Shown here: piece by piece, positions 10,612 through 20,975 of the stretch | How the letters are laid out: each line of letters opens with the position of its first letter | How positions within the stretch are numbered: position 1 is the first letter of the stretch | NCBI GenBank assembly: GCA_037179515.1 | Contig: JAXCGZ010002361.1 | Location: 1 to 32,500, forward strand | Length of the DNA: 32,500 nt | Source: Halocaridina rubra | Lineage: Eukaryota; Arthropoda; Malacostraca; Decapoda; Atyidae | Reading direction: 5' to 3' | The notes under the pieces: model-generated | Told to the model about the DNA's origin: nothing | Database searches by the model: none | What the model saw: only the letters and a program-made list of their open reading frames with translations | Program-made: the position numbers and the translations under genes

Positions 10612-13600
10612 TCATACCCACCCTACCTCTGTCATATGTCTATCTAATCTACATTTGAAGGTGTCTAAGGTATTGGCATTTACTATCCTACTAGGAAGCT
10701 TGTTCCATGCATCAGCTACTCTATTACCAAACCAATTTTTACCAATTTCCCTTCTGAACCTAAATTTATCAAGCTTAAATCCATTATTACGAGTTCTGGT
10801 TTGATCATGAATTTTTAAAACTTTATTAATATATCCCTTGTTAATCCCTTTAAACCATTTATACACTTCAATCATATCCCCCCTAACTCTTCGCCTCTCT
10901 AGAGAATGTAGATTAAGTTTTTTTAATCTGTCCTCATATGGTAGATTTCTGATATTGTGTATCATCTTGGTCATTCTTCGTTGCACTCTTTCCAAGGATT
11001 CAATTTCCATTCTATAATAGGGTGACCAGAATTGCACAGCATAATCTAAATGGGGCCTAACTAATGCAAGATAGAGCTGCAAAATAACTTTTTCCGTCCT
11101 ATTGCTGACGCTTCTTGAGATAAATCCTAAAATTCTGTTTGCTTTATTTCTGACTGCTGTGCATTGCTCTCTTGGCTTAAGACTACTACTCACAAGAACT
11201 CCCAAATCCCTTTCACACTGAGAACTCATGATTTCATGGTTATTTAGCTTATAATTAGTATTGTCTTTTATAGTACCCATTTTAACTACTTTACATTTTT
11301 CAACATTAAATTCCATTTGCCATTTGTCTGACCATTCAGATAATCTATTTAGATCTTCCTGTAAAGCATGAATGTCTTCTTTTCCATTTATAGTTCTACC
11401 TATTTTAGTGTCGTCTGCGAATTTACTTAGGTTACTACTGATATCCGAATCCAGATCATTTAGATATACGATGAATAATAGAGGACCCAGTACCGAGCCT
11501 TGTGGTACCCCGCTTGTAACCGAGCCCCACTCTGATTTCTCTCCATTTATGCAAACCCTCTGTTTTCTGTCTTTTAACCATTGTTTGATCCATCTGAGCA
11601 CAGCTTCTCCTATACCATGAGCTTCCAGCTTTTTAACTAATCTTTTGTGAGGAACTCTATCAAAAGCTTTGCTAAAATCTAGATATATTGTATCATATTC
11701 TTTGCCACAATCTACTGCCTCGTAAACTTCTGAATAAAAAGACAGTAAGTTTGTAAGGCACGAAAAGAACTTAAGAACATAAGAATAGAGGACACTGCAA
11801 CATGCCTACTGGCACACACGAGGCAGCTCCATTTTTTAATTGTATTTTCAGCATGTCTAACCTATTCTATTCTACTCTACTTAAGAAACCCGTGTTGTGA
11901 AAGTTTTATCAGTCTGTGTAATTCTAGATGTGCCCTTATTTTATTTGCAATTATGGATTCTAGAATCTTACCCACTGTTGACGTTAAACTTACCGGCCTA
12001 TAATTATTCTTTTTAACACGTTCTCCTTTTTTAAATATTGGTACCACATCTGCCAATTTCCACTCCATGGGTACCGATCCTAATTTTATTGAATTATTAA
12101 ATAATGCAGTTAGAGGACAACTAAGCTCTTCCTTGCATTCCTTTAATATTCTAGCATATATTCCATCAGGTCCCGGAGATTTATGAGCCTTTAATTTATC
12201 TATTTCTTTTATTACCTCCTCTCTCGTAATATTTATTGAACTAAGTATATTATCGGGACTGTCTCTGTAAATGGATTCTACTTCCGGAATATTTTCCAAG
12301 TTTTCATTTGTAAATACAGATAAGAAATAATCATTTAAACATGTACACATCACTTTATCGTCATCTGTGATATGGCCATTGGCTACTTCAATTGGTCCGA
12401 CTTTTTCCTTAAATTTTGTTTGATAATGTTGATAAAACCCTTTAGGATTTTCTTTAGCTTCTCCTGCTATTCGAACTTCGTATTTTCTTTTCGACTCTCT
12501 AACTATCTTTTTAACTTCCCTGTTTAACTGTATATATTGCTGCCTCACCTGCTCTTCACCTCTTTTTAGTTTCCTGTATATTCCTCTTTTAATACCTATA
12601 AGATTCTTTATTCTATTGTTCATCCATTTAGGGTCATTTTTTCTTGATCTGCAATGTTTCATGGGAATATAGTCTCTCTGACTATTCTTAAGAGTCATGA
12701 CAAAATTGTTATATTCCTCATCCAAATTTATATTAACTGACGGGCTGCTGTTCTTTCCTGTGAGAGAATTTAATGTATTGATCTTATCTTGTGATAATCC
12801 TTGGCATTTGGTACCCAAATTTCGGGGTAATCCGCTACCTGCGACCTGACCTGCTGGATTAACTACCCACATCTGTACCCCAGAAATCCCTTCCCATACC
12901 TCATTAGATAATTTAGTTTTTAAGCCCCCAAAATCTCCTGCTCTAAAGTTTGGAACAATATTCTTATTTTCCTTTATAGTTTCCTTGAAAATTATGTTAA
13001 ATCTAATGGAATCATGGTCACTGTTGCCCAATTTTTCACCAACTTCTAAATTTGTAACCATATTCTCTCTATTACTAAGAACTAAATCTAGTGTATTCAC
13101 CCCCCGTGTTGCTTCATGTACATGCTGAGAAAGGAAATTGTCTTCTACTACTTCCAAAAACTCCTTAGAGCTACTATCACCTGTTATGGTTTCCCAGTTA
13201 ATATGTCTAAAATTAAAATCGCCTACAATGCAAACTCTATTTGACCTGCTCACTTTAGAAATTTCATCGTATATAACTTGCGACTCTATATTATCTAGAT
13301 CAGGTGGTCTGTAGACTACTCCTACAACTAGACTTTCTATATTATTTTTAATTTCAACCCATAAGGTTTCTGAATTTAGATTTGTCTTAATTCCAGACTT
13401 AATGCAGCTTCTGAGGCTATCTTTAATATACATAATTACCCCTCCCCCTCTTTTATCTGCACTACGATCAGCATTATAAAGTTTATATCCTGTAATTATG
13501 TACTCAGCTTTAAGGTGTTTGCTTTCTAATTTAATCCAACTTTCACTAATGCATATTATATCCGGTCTCTCACTACATACTATGGCTCTCAGTTCTTCTA

Positions 13601-13814
13601 TCTTGTTACCTAAACTACGGCTATTTGTATAATATACTTTTAAACTTTCTCTAGCTTCACCCTTCTTGTGGCTATTCTTTTTGTTAATATTTGTTCTATG
13701 TAACAAATGGTTCTTATCCTTAGACTCCCAGTTATTTGACCCACTATTTACTGAACCCTTACTGACTAATTTCTCTGCACAAGTATTAATCATTTCATTA
13801 TTTGTGTCTAACAA
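10612..13814 (-). pseudogene. CR1 ORF2: endonuclease plus reverse transcriptase, interrupted
   Basis: From 13814 down the frame encodes an apurinic-type endonuclease: VYYTNSRSLGNKIEEL, CISESWI, GVVYRPPDL, VGDFNFR and NSDHDSIRF. The RT follows: SPGPDGIYARILKEC, NYRPVSLTS, QHGFL, DFSKAFDRVPH, VPQGSVLGPLLF and an intact FADD (TGC at 11416-11418 is the Ala codon on the complement). The C-terminus ends at TGA 10612-10614. The only visible break is the ~100 bp CR1 3' end inserted between QHGFLK and the next block, which adds TAG at 11877-11879. Both halves are otherwise open, so the element was probably coding-competent in ORF2 when it landed. The first possible start is uncertain because the frame is open upstream into ORF1. 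Confidence 0.9.
11769..11887 (-). mobile_element. CR1 3' end, ~100 bp, nested in CR1 ORF2
   Basis: Bases 11778-11878 repeat the last ~100 bp of the CR1 3' UTR and tail, in the same orientation as its host. They are flanked by ACTTAAGAA at 11769-11777 and 11879-11887, an apparent 9 bp target-site duplication. The plus-strand CR1 has the empty site at 31498-31512. The host target TTCTTAAG is one base different from the TTCTTATG tail unit, so part of the left duplication could also be read as tail. Confidence 0.85.
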
Positions 13815-14096
13815 AACCCCCCTACCTCTCTGTCTATCATACCAGCCAATACCGAGACACCTGAATTAGAAAGATGCACTCCATCCCTTGCATACATATG
13901 CTTACGACTAGTGAAGTGATCCCACCCGTCTATAAAACCTATATTATCCTCCCGACAGAAGACTTTCATCCTAGCATTTACTCCTATAGCTCGAGACCAC
14001 CACTCTGAACTTTGGCTAAGCCTAGGGAGAATACCACACATCACAGGAACTGCACCCCTTTTCCTAATCTTATCCAGGGCTTGTCTATACAACCTA
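13808..14096 (-). pseudogene. CR1 ORF1 C-terminal fragment (SGNH esterase end)
   Basis: The minus-strand frame carries YRQALDKIRKRGAVPVMCG, ARMKVFCRED and the catalytic ARDGVHLSNSG block, ending GGFC at the ORF1 stop just before ORF2. It is identical to residues 237-329 of the complete ORF1 at 28590-29579 except Asn-to-Asp in the REDN/RENN stretch. The nucleophile and GGND blocks are missing because the element is truncated here, so no active esterase can be made. The overlap with ORF2 is in the -1 frame. Confidence 0.88.
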
Positions 14097-14100
14097 AAGA

Positions 14101-15450
14101 ATGAAAGAAGTTATTGATTCTTGTAATGAAAATAATGACCTAATTACACCTCATTATATAGTCGACTTAGGTAGATTAACACCAGATGAAGAATTAATTA
14201 CTCCAATAACAATGGTTGAAATTAAAGAAATTATAAAGAATATTAAAAAACAAGGCACCAGGAATATCTGGAATAAACAAGATAATAATAACCCACCTAC
14301 CAAACATAGCACTGCTTAAATTACTAAATATTTTCAACTCATGCTTGTCAACAGGTTACTTTCCAAAAAGGTTCAAATCCTCTCTAATGATATTTATTCC
14401 GAAACCCGGCAAAATTAACACCAGAGCAGAAAATTATCGTCCAATATCTCTTTTTGAAGTACCAGGAAAAATATTTGAAAATATAATACTTAAAAGAGTT
14501 TATAAATATCTGGAGACAAATGATATCCTCCCACCTAACCAGCATGGCTTTAGGAGAGGCATGGGCACGCACACGGCACTAACTTTCCTGTATGAAAAAA
14601 TAGCGATTTCTCAACATCAGAAAAGAAAATGCAATATACTAAGTAGAGATGTCTCGTCGGCATTCGACTAAATATGGAGAGATGGCCTGAAATTTAAAAT
14701 TTTAGAATTACAATTACCTTCACTAACCACTAAAATACTATCGGAATTTATAACAGACAGAACATCAGTCATCAAAATTAACGCGTTTATAGGTCCACAA
14801 TTCGATCTTAGGGCAGGAGTACCTCAGGGTTCGAATCTGAGCCCTTTACTCTATGTCCTGTTTACAAGGGATATCCCAGAAGCAGAACCAGGATGTTCAA
14901 CAATCATTTGCGCAGACGACATAACCCAGATTATAACAGATTATAACAAGAACTATTTGGCCAGGAAAACCCAACGAGAAATAGTGAAAATAAACGACTT
15001 CGAGAAAAAATGAAAATTAAAACAAATATGGAAAAATTTCAACTATAATCTATCTCAGCATCCAAGCCATTAGACATCATAATAAATAATAATAAGATCA
15101 ATTTTTCAAATAGCTTAAAAACTTTGGGTCTAACTTTAAATAGAACAGGAGTGAAACCACAGTTCAACAACCGAATTACTCAGAGCAACTCTGTGACTAC
15201 CAAATTAAAACGATTCAATTTATGTAGAACTAAAACTAAGTTAAAATTGTATAAAACTTTAGTAAGAACAATTTTAATATACCCACCCATACCTTTATAT
15301 ATACAATCCAAGTCAAACTTAGGAAGGTTGCAAGCAATACAAAATAAAAACCCAAGAAGAATACCCCCCGAGAAGCCACCATATATAGAAAGGATGGAGG
15401 AGATCCATAAAAGTCTGAAAGTGGAACGTATAAACTCATATATTTTCAAA
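14101..15450 (+). pseudogene. Jockey/I-type reverse transcriptase, broken
   Basis: This continues the element cut at 10447. It encodes TMVEIKEIIKNIKKQ, then after a frameshift near 14245 APGISGINK, SLMIFIPKPGK, NYRPISLFEVPGKIFE, NQHGFRRG and motif A CNILSRDVSSAFD. A TAA (14669-14671) follows at once. Beyond it are RDGLKFKILEL, motif B RAGVPQGSNLSPLLY and motif C CADDITQII, where the usual YADD tyrosine is Cys. A TGA replaces a Trp codon near 15011. From about 15115 a shifted frame carries LGLTLNRTG, TLVRTILIYPPIPL and LQAIQNK, the usual C-terminal blocks. Several lesions make this copy inactive. It closely resembles elements annotated as Jockey-like, but I could not fix the clade. Confidence 0.85.
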
Positions 15451-15453
15451 CTA

Positions 15454-15640
15454 GCCTCTTTTTTTCCTCATTGCCTCTTTTTTTCCTCATTGCCTCTTTT
15501 TTCCTCATTGCCTCTTTTTTCCTCATTGCCTCTTTTTTCCTCATTGCCTCTTTTTTCCTCATTGCCTCTTTTTTCCTCATTGCCTCTTTTTCCTCATTGA
15601 TTCCTTGCCTTATTTTCCTCATTGCCTCTTTTTCTCTACT
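15454..15640. repeat. 18 bp minisatellite, unit GCCTCTTTTTTCCTCATT
   Basis: Eight near-perfect units of 17-19 bp vary only in T-run length, followed by two degenerate ones. The array begins directly after the last recognisable residues of the Jockey/I-type ORF2 and keeps its frame open as an FSSLPL repeat, which is not meaningful coding. Confidence 0.93.
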
Positions 15641-16047
15641 CCTCTTCTAGCTGACTTACTTGTATGCAGTGTTGCATTTTTCTGAACGTTCAGTTACATG
15701 AATATTGGGTTTTCATTTGATTACAACTGATTGATAGTTATATTGTAATGTTAATATATTTTTTATAACAGTATAGTTTATAATCGTGCTACTGTTTGTC
15801 GAAAAGTGTATAAAATTATCCATGTATTGTAACATATTTCAATATAGTTTACTTTTCAAGCGCAGAATATGATTGATGTCAGTATTCAAAAAGGTTTTAT
15901 ATTTTGTATTATTAGTTGCCCAATATGGCAAAATCCAATAATGTGAACACTGTGTTACCGGCATACATCAATAGTCAATTGAAATTTACTTAAGTGTAAT
16001 GAATTTTATCAAAAGTTATATATATTCATTTTTTCGAAATTGTAATT
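15641..16047. other. AT-rich spacer
   Basis: No gene, motif or clear repeat seen. Confidence 0.5.
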
Positions 16048-16365
16048 TTTTTAAAGTGTGAAATTCAAGTAACCTTTATGTAATCTGCTGTTCTCCATTT
16101 TAAGTCTTAAAAAAATTCTTTTTTTTAAAGCATAAAATTCAAGTAATCTTATGTATTCTGCTGTACTGTTCTTTTATCCATATTGTCATCCAAAATATTT
16201 CATGTTTTTTAAGTGTAAAATTCAAGTAATCTTATGTACTCTGCTGTTCTTATCCATATTAAGTCATCAAAAAAAAAATTCATGTTTTTTAAGTGTAAAA
16301 TTCAAGTAATCTTATGTACTCTGCTGTTCTTATCCATATTAAGTCATCCAAAAATTTACTAATTC
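16048..16365. repeat. Four ~80 bp tandem units
   Basis: Each unit contains AAATTCAAGTAATCTTATGT, a CTGCTGTTCT block and a CCATATTAAGTCATC end. Units 3 and 4 are nearly identical, units 1 and 2 more diverged. Confidence 0.85.
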
Positions 16366-16800
16366 AAAATTTTTTTACTATTTACTAATTGGCTTGTTTG
16401 TAATTTTAAATGTTTGTCTTGGGTGTCAATTGTGACATTTTACCCGAAATATTTTGATATTAGGTGTAGTATAAAATACCTTTATAAACTTGACTGTCTT
16501 GATCCAAAAATTTACTAAAAATTTACTAAGTCCAAAAACTAAAAATATTTACTAATTGGCATCTTTGAGTTTTCGTAATTTGCAAAAAAAATTTGTCTTG
16601 CTTGTAAATTGTGTATTGTATCCGAAATTATATTTTCGATTTTAGTTGTGTAAAATACTAGTTGATTTATGACTAGAATGTCCTTAGTCATCCAAAAATT
16701 TACTAAGTCCAATAATTAAAATTATTTACTAAATTGGCATCTTTGAAAGTTTATGTAAGTAGTTTCATGAATTTAAAATGATAGGTTTGGTAATTAATTT
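16344..16800. repeat. ~2.5 units of a ~160-185 bp tandem repeat
   Basis: Units begin with ATCCAAAAATTTACTAA (about 16346, 16502 and 16689) and share ATTTACTAATTGGC, a TTTGTCTTG block and a TAAAATAC block. The first unit start overlaps the end of the ~80 bp array, so the two arrays share a junction sequence. Confidence 0.75.
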
Positions 16801-17981
16801 CAAAGTCCAAAACTTCATTTCATGGCCCTTATTGGCATGTTTGTGTGGAGAAGTAATTAAAGTTTTTTAAATGTAAAGTTCCAGCTTAATTCAGTGTACA
16901 AAAATGTTTAGTTTCTTTTCATAAGTTAAGCAGCTTGATTAAAAATATAATTTCTATCTGTATAATAAAAATGGAATTACGAAAAATGCATAAAAATTAT
17001 ATTTTTAAAAGTATATGCCACAAATGTAAGTGTAGCATGTGGTGCAGTACTTTGCAGCATATACTTTTTTTTCCAAAGTACTTTTTTCAAAGTATTTTTC
17101 ATTTAAATATTTCGTAATTGCAATTATTTCTCAAAATTGATAGTAACTTGAAACACTTAATAAAATTATAAGTTTCATGTTTTTAATAAAAAAATATAAG
17201 GGAAAAAATACCAAAAACAATATTAATTTCAAAAACATGTTTTTTATATTGTAGTTATTTTACAGAGTATCAAAAATATTGTTGTATTTTGTAGTTATTT
17301 TACAGAGTAAAAATAAAAATGTTTTTAAGTTTTCAAGATATTTTTCTAGTCCTTTACAAATGGGTGAAAAAATCTTCAAACCCTGTTAGAGAAAAGGTTA
17401 CCATGAGTTGTCTGATAGCATAATATAAGTCGAATTCTTTAAGATAGTGGTCCAGTAATTTTTAAGGGAATATACGTCCGAGGAGAACCTCTCCCCTACA
17501 AGGAAGAGTGGTTACCTTATCGTCGACTAATCTATACAACACCCGCTACAAGCAAAAAAAAAAAATACTTGATCTACAGTACCCCCACTACAAGCCTATA
17601 AATACTTGATCTTGTCCCTACGCACTATCAAATCAAGTTAAATCATACTGTTGCCAAATGGTTATATTATACATATTTATACCATTTCAATAATTAGCAA
17701 CAATGAAAAATACAGCTAAAAAAATGCGCTAAATAGCGGAAGCCCATCATGACTCCAATGGAAATATTATCATACGTTTGACTTAAACAGCAAATAAAAA
17801 TTGGTTTTAACAGACAGCTTTAAACAAGTAAATCTAATACCTAAAGAAATTTGCTGGACAATATTTTGAATATCCGTAACATCTAAAAATTTGTTTATCA
17901 GGAATTTAAATATTAGAAAAATACTAAAGCAGCGTTTTTGCGAGCATATCCAGGTTATGATGAATTTAGTACCTAGTATGG
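16801..17981. other. AT-rich spacer, no gene recognised
   Basis: A ~40 bp duplication around TGTAGTTATTTTACAGAGTA occurs at about 17250 and 17288. A small minus-strand ORF at 17770-18006 has no recognised motif and overlaps repeat DNA. Confidence 0.5.
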
Positions 17982-18278
17982 CCAGATTCGCGGGTAGCGT
18001 TGCCAAATCTCATGGCCAGGGCCCGATTTTAAACAATGTAAACCTAGGATACCATATTGTTAGTTAGCTAGACACAAATGGATTTCATAAACGCATCTGA
18101 TGCAGTTCTGTGTATGGCTAGGATCCCATGTAAGATCCTAGTCATACAAAGAACCGCCTCAGATGAGTTTATGAAATCCATTTGTGTGTCTAGCTAACTA
18201 ACAATATGGTATCCTAGGATTACAATGCTTAAGAAATCGGGTCCAGATTTGTGGATAGCGTTGCCAAATCATGATCAG
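17982..18278. repeat. Long hairpin element flanked by ~37 bp direct repeats
   Basis: Arms 18019-18125 and 18134-18244 are inverted copies of each other over about 107 bp, with an 8 base loop (CCATGTAA) between GGATC and GATCC. The central ~85 bp are about 90% matched; the outer ends GGGCCCGATTT and AAATCGGGTCC are less perfect. Direct repeats 17982-18019 and 18243-18278, sharing GGTAGCGTTGCCAAATC-like sequence, flank the hairpin and overlap its ends. This is a foldback or MITE-like structure with no coding capacity. Confidence 0.9.
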
Positions 18279-18646
18279 ATGTTGCAATCCAACAAAATTA
18301 GCTAATCGTCGCTAAACTAAAAAATATTTGCAATCAGCCTCGCAAATGTCAAACATTCTTTATATCTAGCGACAATGCATTGCCCTTACAGCAAAGTAAT
18401 CCCCTTATGGCTTTTTTTTATGTCGGCTACCCCCCAATTGGGGGAGACAGCCAAGATAGATAGTATATGGATAAACAATGCTGGTAATTTTGCTCGACTG
18501 CAACACTTATGAGTTGGCACCTATGATTTGGCACCAGTGCCAAGCAAATCCGCTAATAAAAGGCAATGAAAAATTCAATTCATCCTGACCTAGATGTCCT
18601 TGCAAAAACGCAGCTTAATTAGAACAAATTTACAAGATAAAATAAA
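18279..18646. other. Spacer with small GC palindrome
   Basis: CTACCCCCCAATTGGGGGAG at about 18426-18445 is a short near-perfect palindrome. Nothing else recognised. Confidence 0.5.
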
Positions 18647-18918
18647 TTTTACCGAGGAAATATTGATAATATAGGGAACATACTAAATTAACCACACAAT
18701 TCATATACAGTATCACGAGAAAATATTGATAATATAGAGGGAATATATTAGATTAACCACACAAGTACTTCATATACAATTTACCGAGAAAATATTGATA
18801 ATATAGGGAATATACTAGATTAAACACATAATAAGTAATTCATATACAATTTACCGAGAAAATATTGATAATATACGGAATATACTAGATTAACCACACA
18901 AATAATTCATATACAATC
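18647..18918. repeat. Four ~68 bp tandem units
   Basis: Each unit contains ACCGAG(A)AAATATTGATAA, a TATAGGGAATATACTAGATT block and AACCACACAA, then TTCATATACA. Units differ by small indels. Confidence 0.9.
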
Positions 18919-19045
18919 TCGACCATGAAAAGGGCTCTAAACAAATACGGGCAACTGAATGCGAGTACTTTCTAGCCCCAAAAACGAAAATATTTCAAGG
19001 CATATGAAAATGACCCATACACAAAGGTTGGGCATTCCTATGTAC

Positions 19046-19560
19046 AGCATAATCCATCATCGCAATATATACTTTACCCTATAAAATACTTTTCTTTAGT
19101 GCTGGTAGCAATTAAACCCATTATTGCAGTATACACTTTTTTCCTTTAAAAATAAAAAAAACTAGTGCTGGTAAAAAAAACTAGTGCTGGTAAAAAAAAC
19201 TAGTGCTGGTAAAAAAAAAAACTAGTGCTGGTAAAAAAAAACCTAGTGCTGGTAAAAAAAATAGTGCTGGTAAAAAAATAGTGCTGGTAAAAAAAACTAG
19301 TGCTGGTAAAAAAAAACTAGTGCTGGTAAAAAAAAAACTAGTGTTGGTAAAAAAAAAAAAACTTTAGTACTGATAACAGTGAATCCACATTACATAGTTT
19401 ATCCTTTCCCAAAGTATCAATTTTCTCAAGTTCTGGCACCATTTAATTCATTATTGCTATCTATACTTTATCCTTTTCCAAACTGAGTTTTATCAAAGTG
19501 TTGATAATATTTAATCCATTATATCAATATATATACTTTATCCTTCTGCAAAATGAATTC
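19046..19560. repeat. Diverged ~75 bp repeat, about five units
   Basis: Units carry TTTAATCCATTATTGCAATA-like sequence, TATACTTTATCCTTT, then CTTTAGTGCTGGTA-like sequence. Two units precede and three follow the 19 bp array at 19152-19365, which is an internal expansion of the last block. Confidence 0.7.
19152..19365. repeat. ~19 bp minisatellite, unit ACTAGTGCTGGTAAAAAAA
   Basis: Ten units are seen, varying mostly in A-run length, with loss of AC in two units and GTGTTGG in the last. Confidence 0.95.
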
Positions 19561-19699
19561 TAGAATTTCAACACCAGTAAACAGCTCTATAACTAGAATT
19601 TACGAGAATTGTAAATTTGGGTAATGTGGTTACATCATTGTTGGTTCGCCCAAACCATTTGCGTGTGGAACATATTTCGCTGAATTCTTAAATGCCCTC

Positions 19700-19701
<2 letters not shown>

Positions 19702-19731
<30 letters not shown>
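19702..19731. repeat. T30 homopolymer followed by GCGCGCGC
   Basis: Thirty consecutive T bases then GCGCGCGCTT. It could be the A-tail of a minus-strand retroposon, but no body is recognised next to it. Confidence 0.9.
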
Positions 19732-19733
<2 letters not shown>

Positions 19734-20121
19734 GCGCGCTTGTGAGGCACCCGGCCATATCAACAGAAGGGACATTTTTCTGCCAAGATTATTAATGGTT
19801 CAGAATTTAACTTCATATTGTTCTTTGTACGACTTTAAGTTACCCGTATTTCTTTAGTAATAACAAAAGCCCATTTACTCATCGAGATTGTACAAGAGTT
19901 TCTGGTAATTAAAAAAATAAAATTTTACTGCTTCGAGTTGCATTTTAAATGGATACAGGAATTCCCAATGCATATTTTCGCCTATGTAACGCATTCCTCG
20001 GTAAAATCAAGACCATTCCTCGGTAAATTTAGAAAACTGTTCCACAGGGAGAAAGTACTATATCAATGCTCAACTCAACTAATATCACTTTGTACTTTTG
20101 AAGATAAATATTAAAAATCCT

Positions 20122-20359
20122 TGAGCAGATGTCCTAATAATCTGTAGACAGCAGACGTCCTAATAAATCTCTAGACAGCAGACGTCCTAATAAATCTGTA
20201 GACAGCAGACGTCCTAATAAATCTGTAGACAGCAGACGTCCTAATAAATCTGTAGACAGCAGAACGTCCTAATAATCTGTCGACAGCAGACGTCCTAATA
20301 ATCTATAGACAGCAGACGTCCTAATAATCTGTAGACAGCAGACGTCCTAATAATCTATA
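20122..20359. repeat. 25-27 bp minisatellite, unit with CAGACGTCCTAATAAATCTG
   Basis: Nine units of AGCAGACGTCCTAATA(A)ATCTGTAGAC type. GACGTC in the unit is a 6 bp palindrome. Confidence 0.95.
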
Positions 20360-20574
20360 GAAAATCTTCAACTCTTTGATTTCTATGAAGTTTTTGTCCT
20401 CCGAGAGAGATTTAATTTAGATAATCAACCTATTCTGGATTTTCTATTCACACTCCTGAAAAGAAAATTAAATGTGAAATAATGTTCCATATGATAAAAC
20501 TTCATTCAGCAATGCATTCACAAACGGTTTGATAAAAAAAAACTAAATTCTTATCAAGAGCAAACATCTCAAAA

Positions 20575-20975
20575 CATTTTGAGATATTCTTAATTGGTGA
20601 AGCGGGACATCTAGCTGTCAAAATAACTGAGATTTAAATTTATTTGTTAAAGCGGGTCATCTCATTTAAGATTTTGAGATATTCTTATTTGGTGAAACGG
20701 GATATCTGGCAAAATTTTGAGATTTCTAAGCAGTTGGTGAAGCGGGACATTTCACTCATTATTTAAAGATTTCTGATCAATTAGTGAAGCGGGACATCTC
20801 ACTCATGATTTTGAGATATGTCTAATCAACTGGGGAAGCGGGACATCTCACTCTGATTTTGAGATATGTCTAATCAATTAGTGAAGCGGGACATCTCACT
20901 CATGATTTTGAGATATGTCTAATCAACTGGGGAAGCGGGATATCTCACTGTTGAGATTTTGAGATTTCTAATCAA
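20575..20975. repeat. ~50 bp tandem repeat containing GAAGCGGGACATCTCAC
   Basis: Eight units of 46-57 bp are bounded by GTGAAGCGGGACATCTCACT and TTTTGAGATATGTCTAATCA. Units 5-8 are the most alike. ATCTCA and TGAGAT within one unit are complementary. Confidence 0.9.

Larger units (their letters stand above)
10448..14096 (-). mobile_element. CR1-clade LINE, 5'-truncated, inserted in the Jockey/I element
   Basis: On the minus strand this has the end of ORF1 (esterase), ORF2, a ~165 bp 3' UTR with AATAAA (10564-10569 on the complement) and a tail of 8 bp TTCTTATG units. Such 8 bp terminal repeats are a hallmark of CR1, whose bird copies end in ATTCTRTG units. The esterase-bearing ORF1 also fits CR1. 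The 5' end is lost inside ORF1 near 14096. It matches the plus-strand copy at 28522-32500 with about eleven amino acid differences in about 960 compared residues. Flanks share only ATGAA, so any target-site duplication is very short. Confidence 0.9.
8480..15453 (+). mobile_element. Jockey/I-type LINE split by a CR1 insertion
   Basis: Two pieces, 8480-10447 and 14097-15453, read in the same direction and order as one element: zinc-knuckle ORF1, start of an endonuclease, endonuclease-RT linker, then RT palm and C-terminus. The minus-strand CR1 at 10448-14096 interrupts the linker just before the RT. Stops, shifts and an internal deletion of most of the endonuclease show it is old. The 5' boundary is estimated; the 3' side runs straight into an 18 bp minisatellite. 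Confidence 0.8.
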
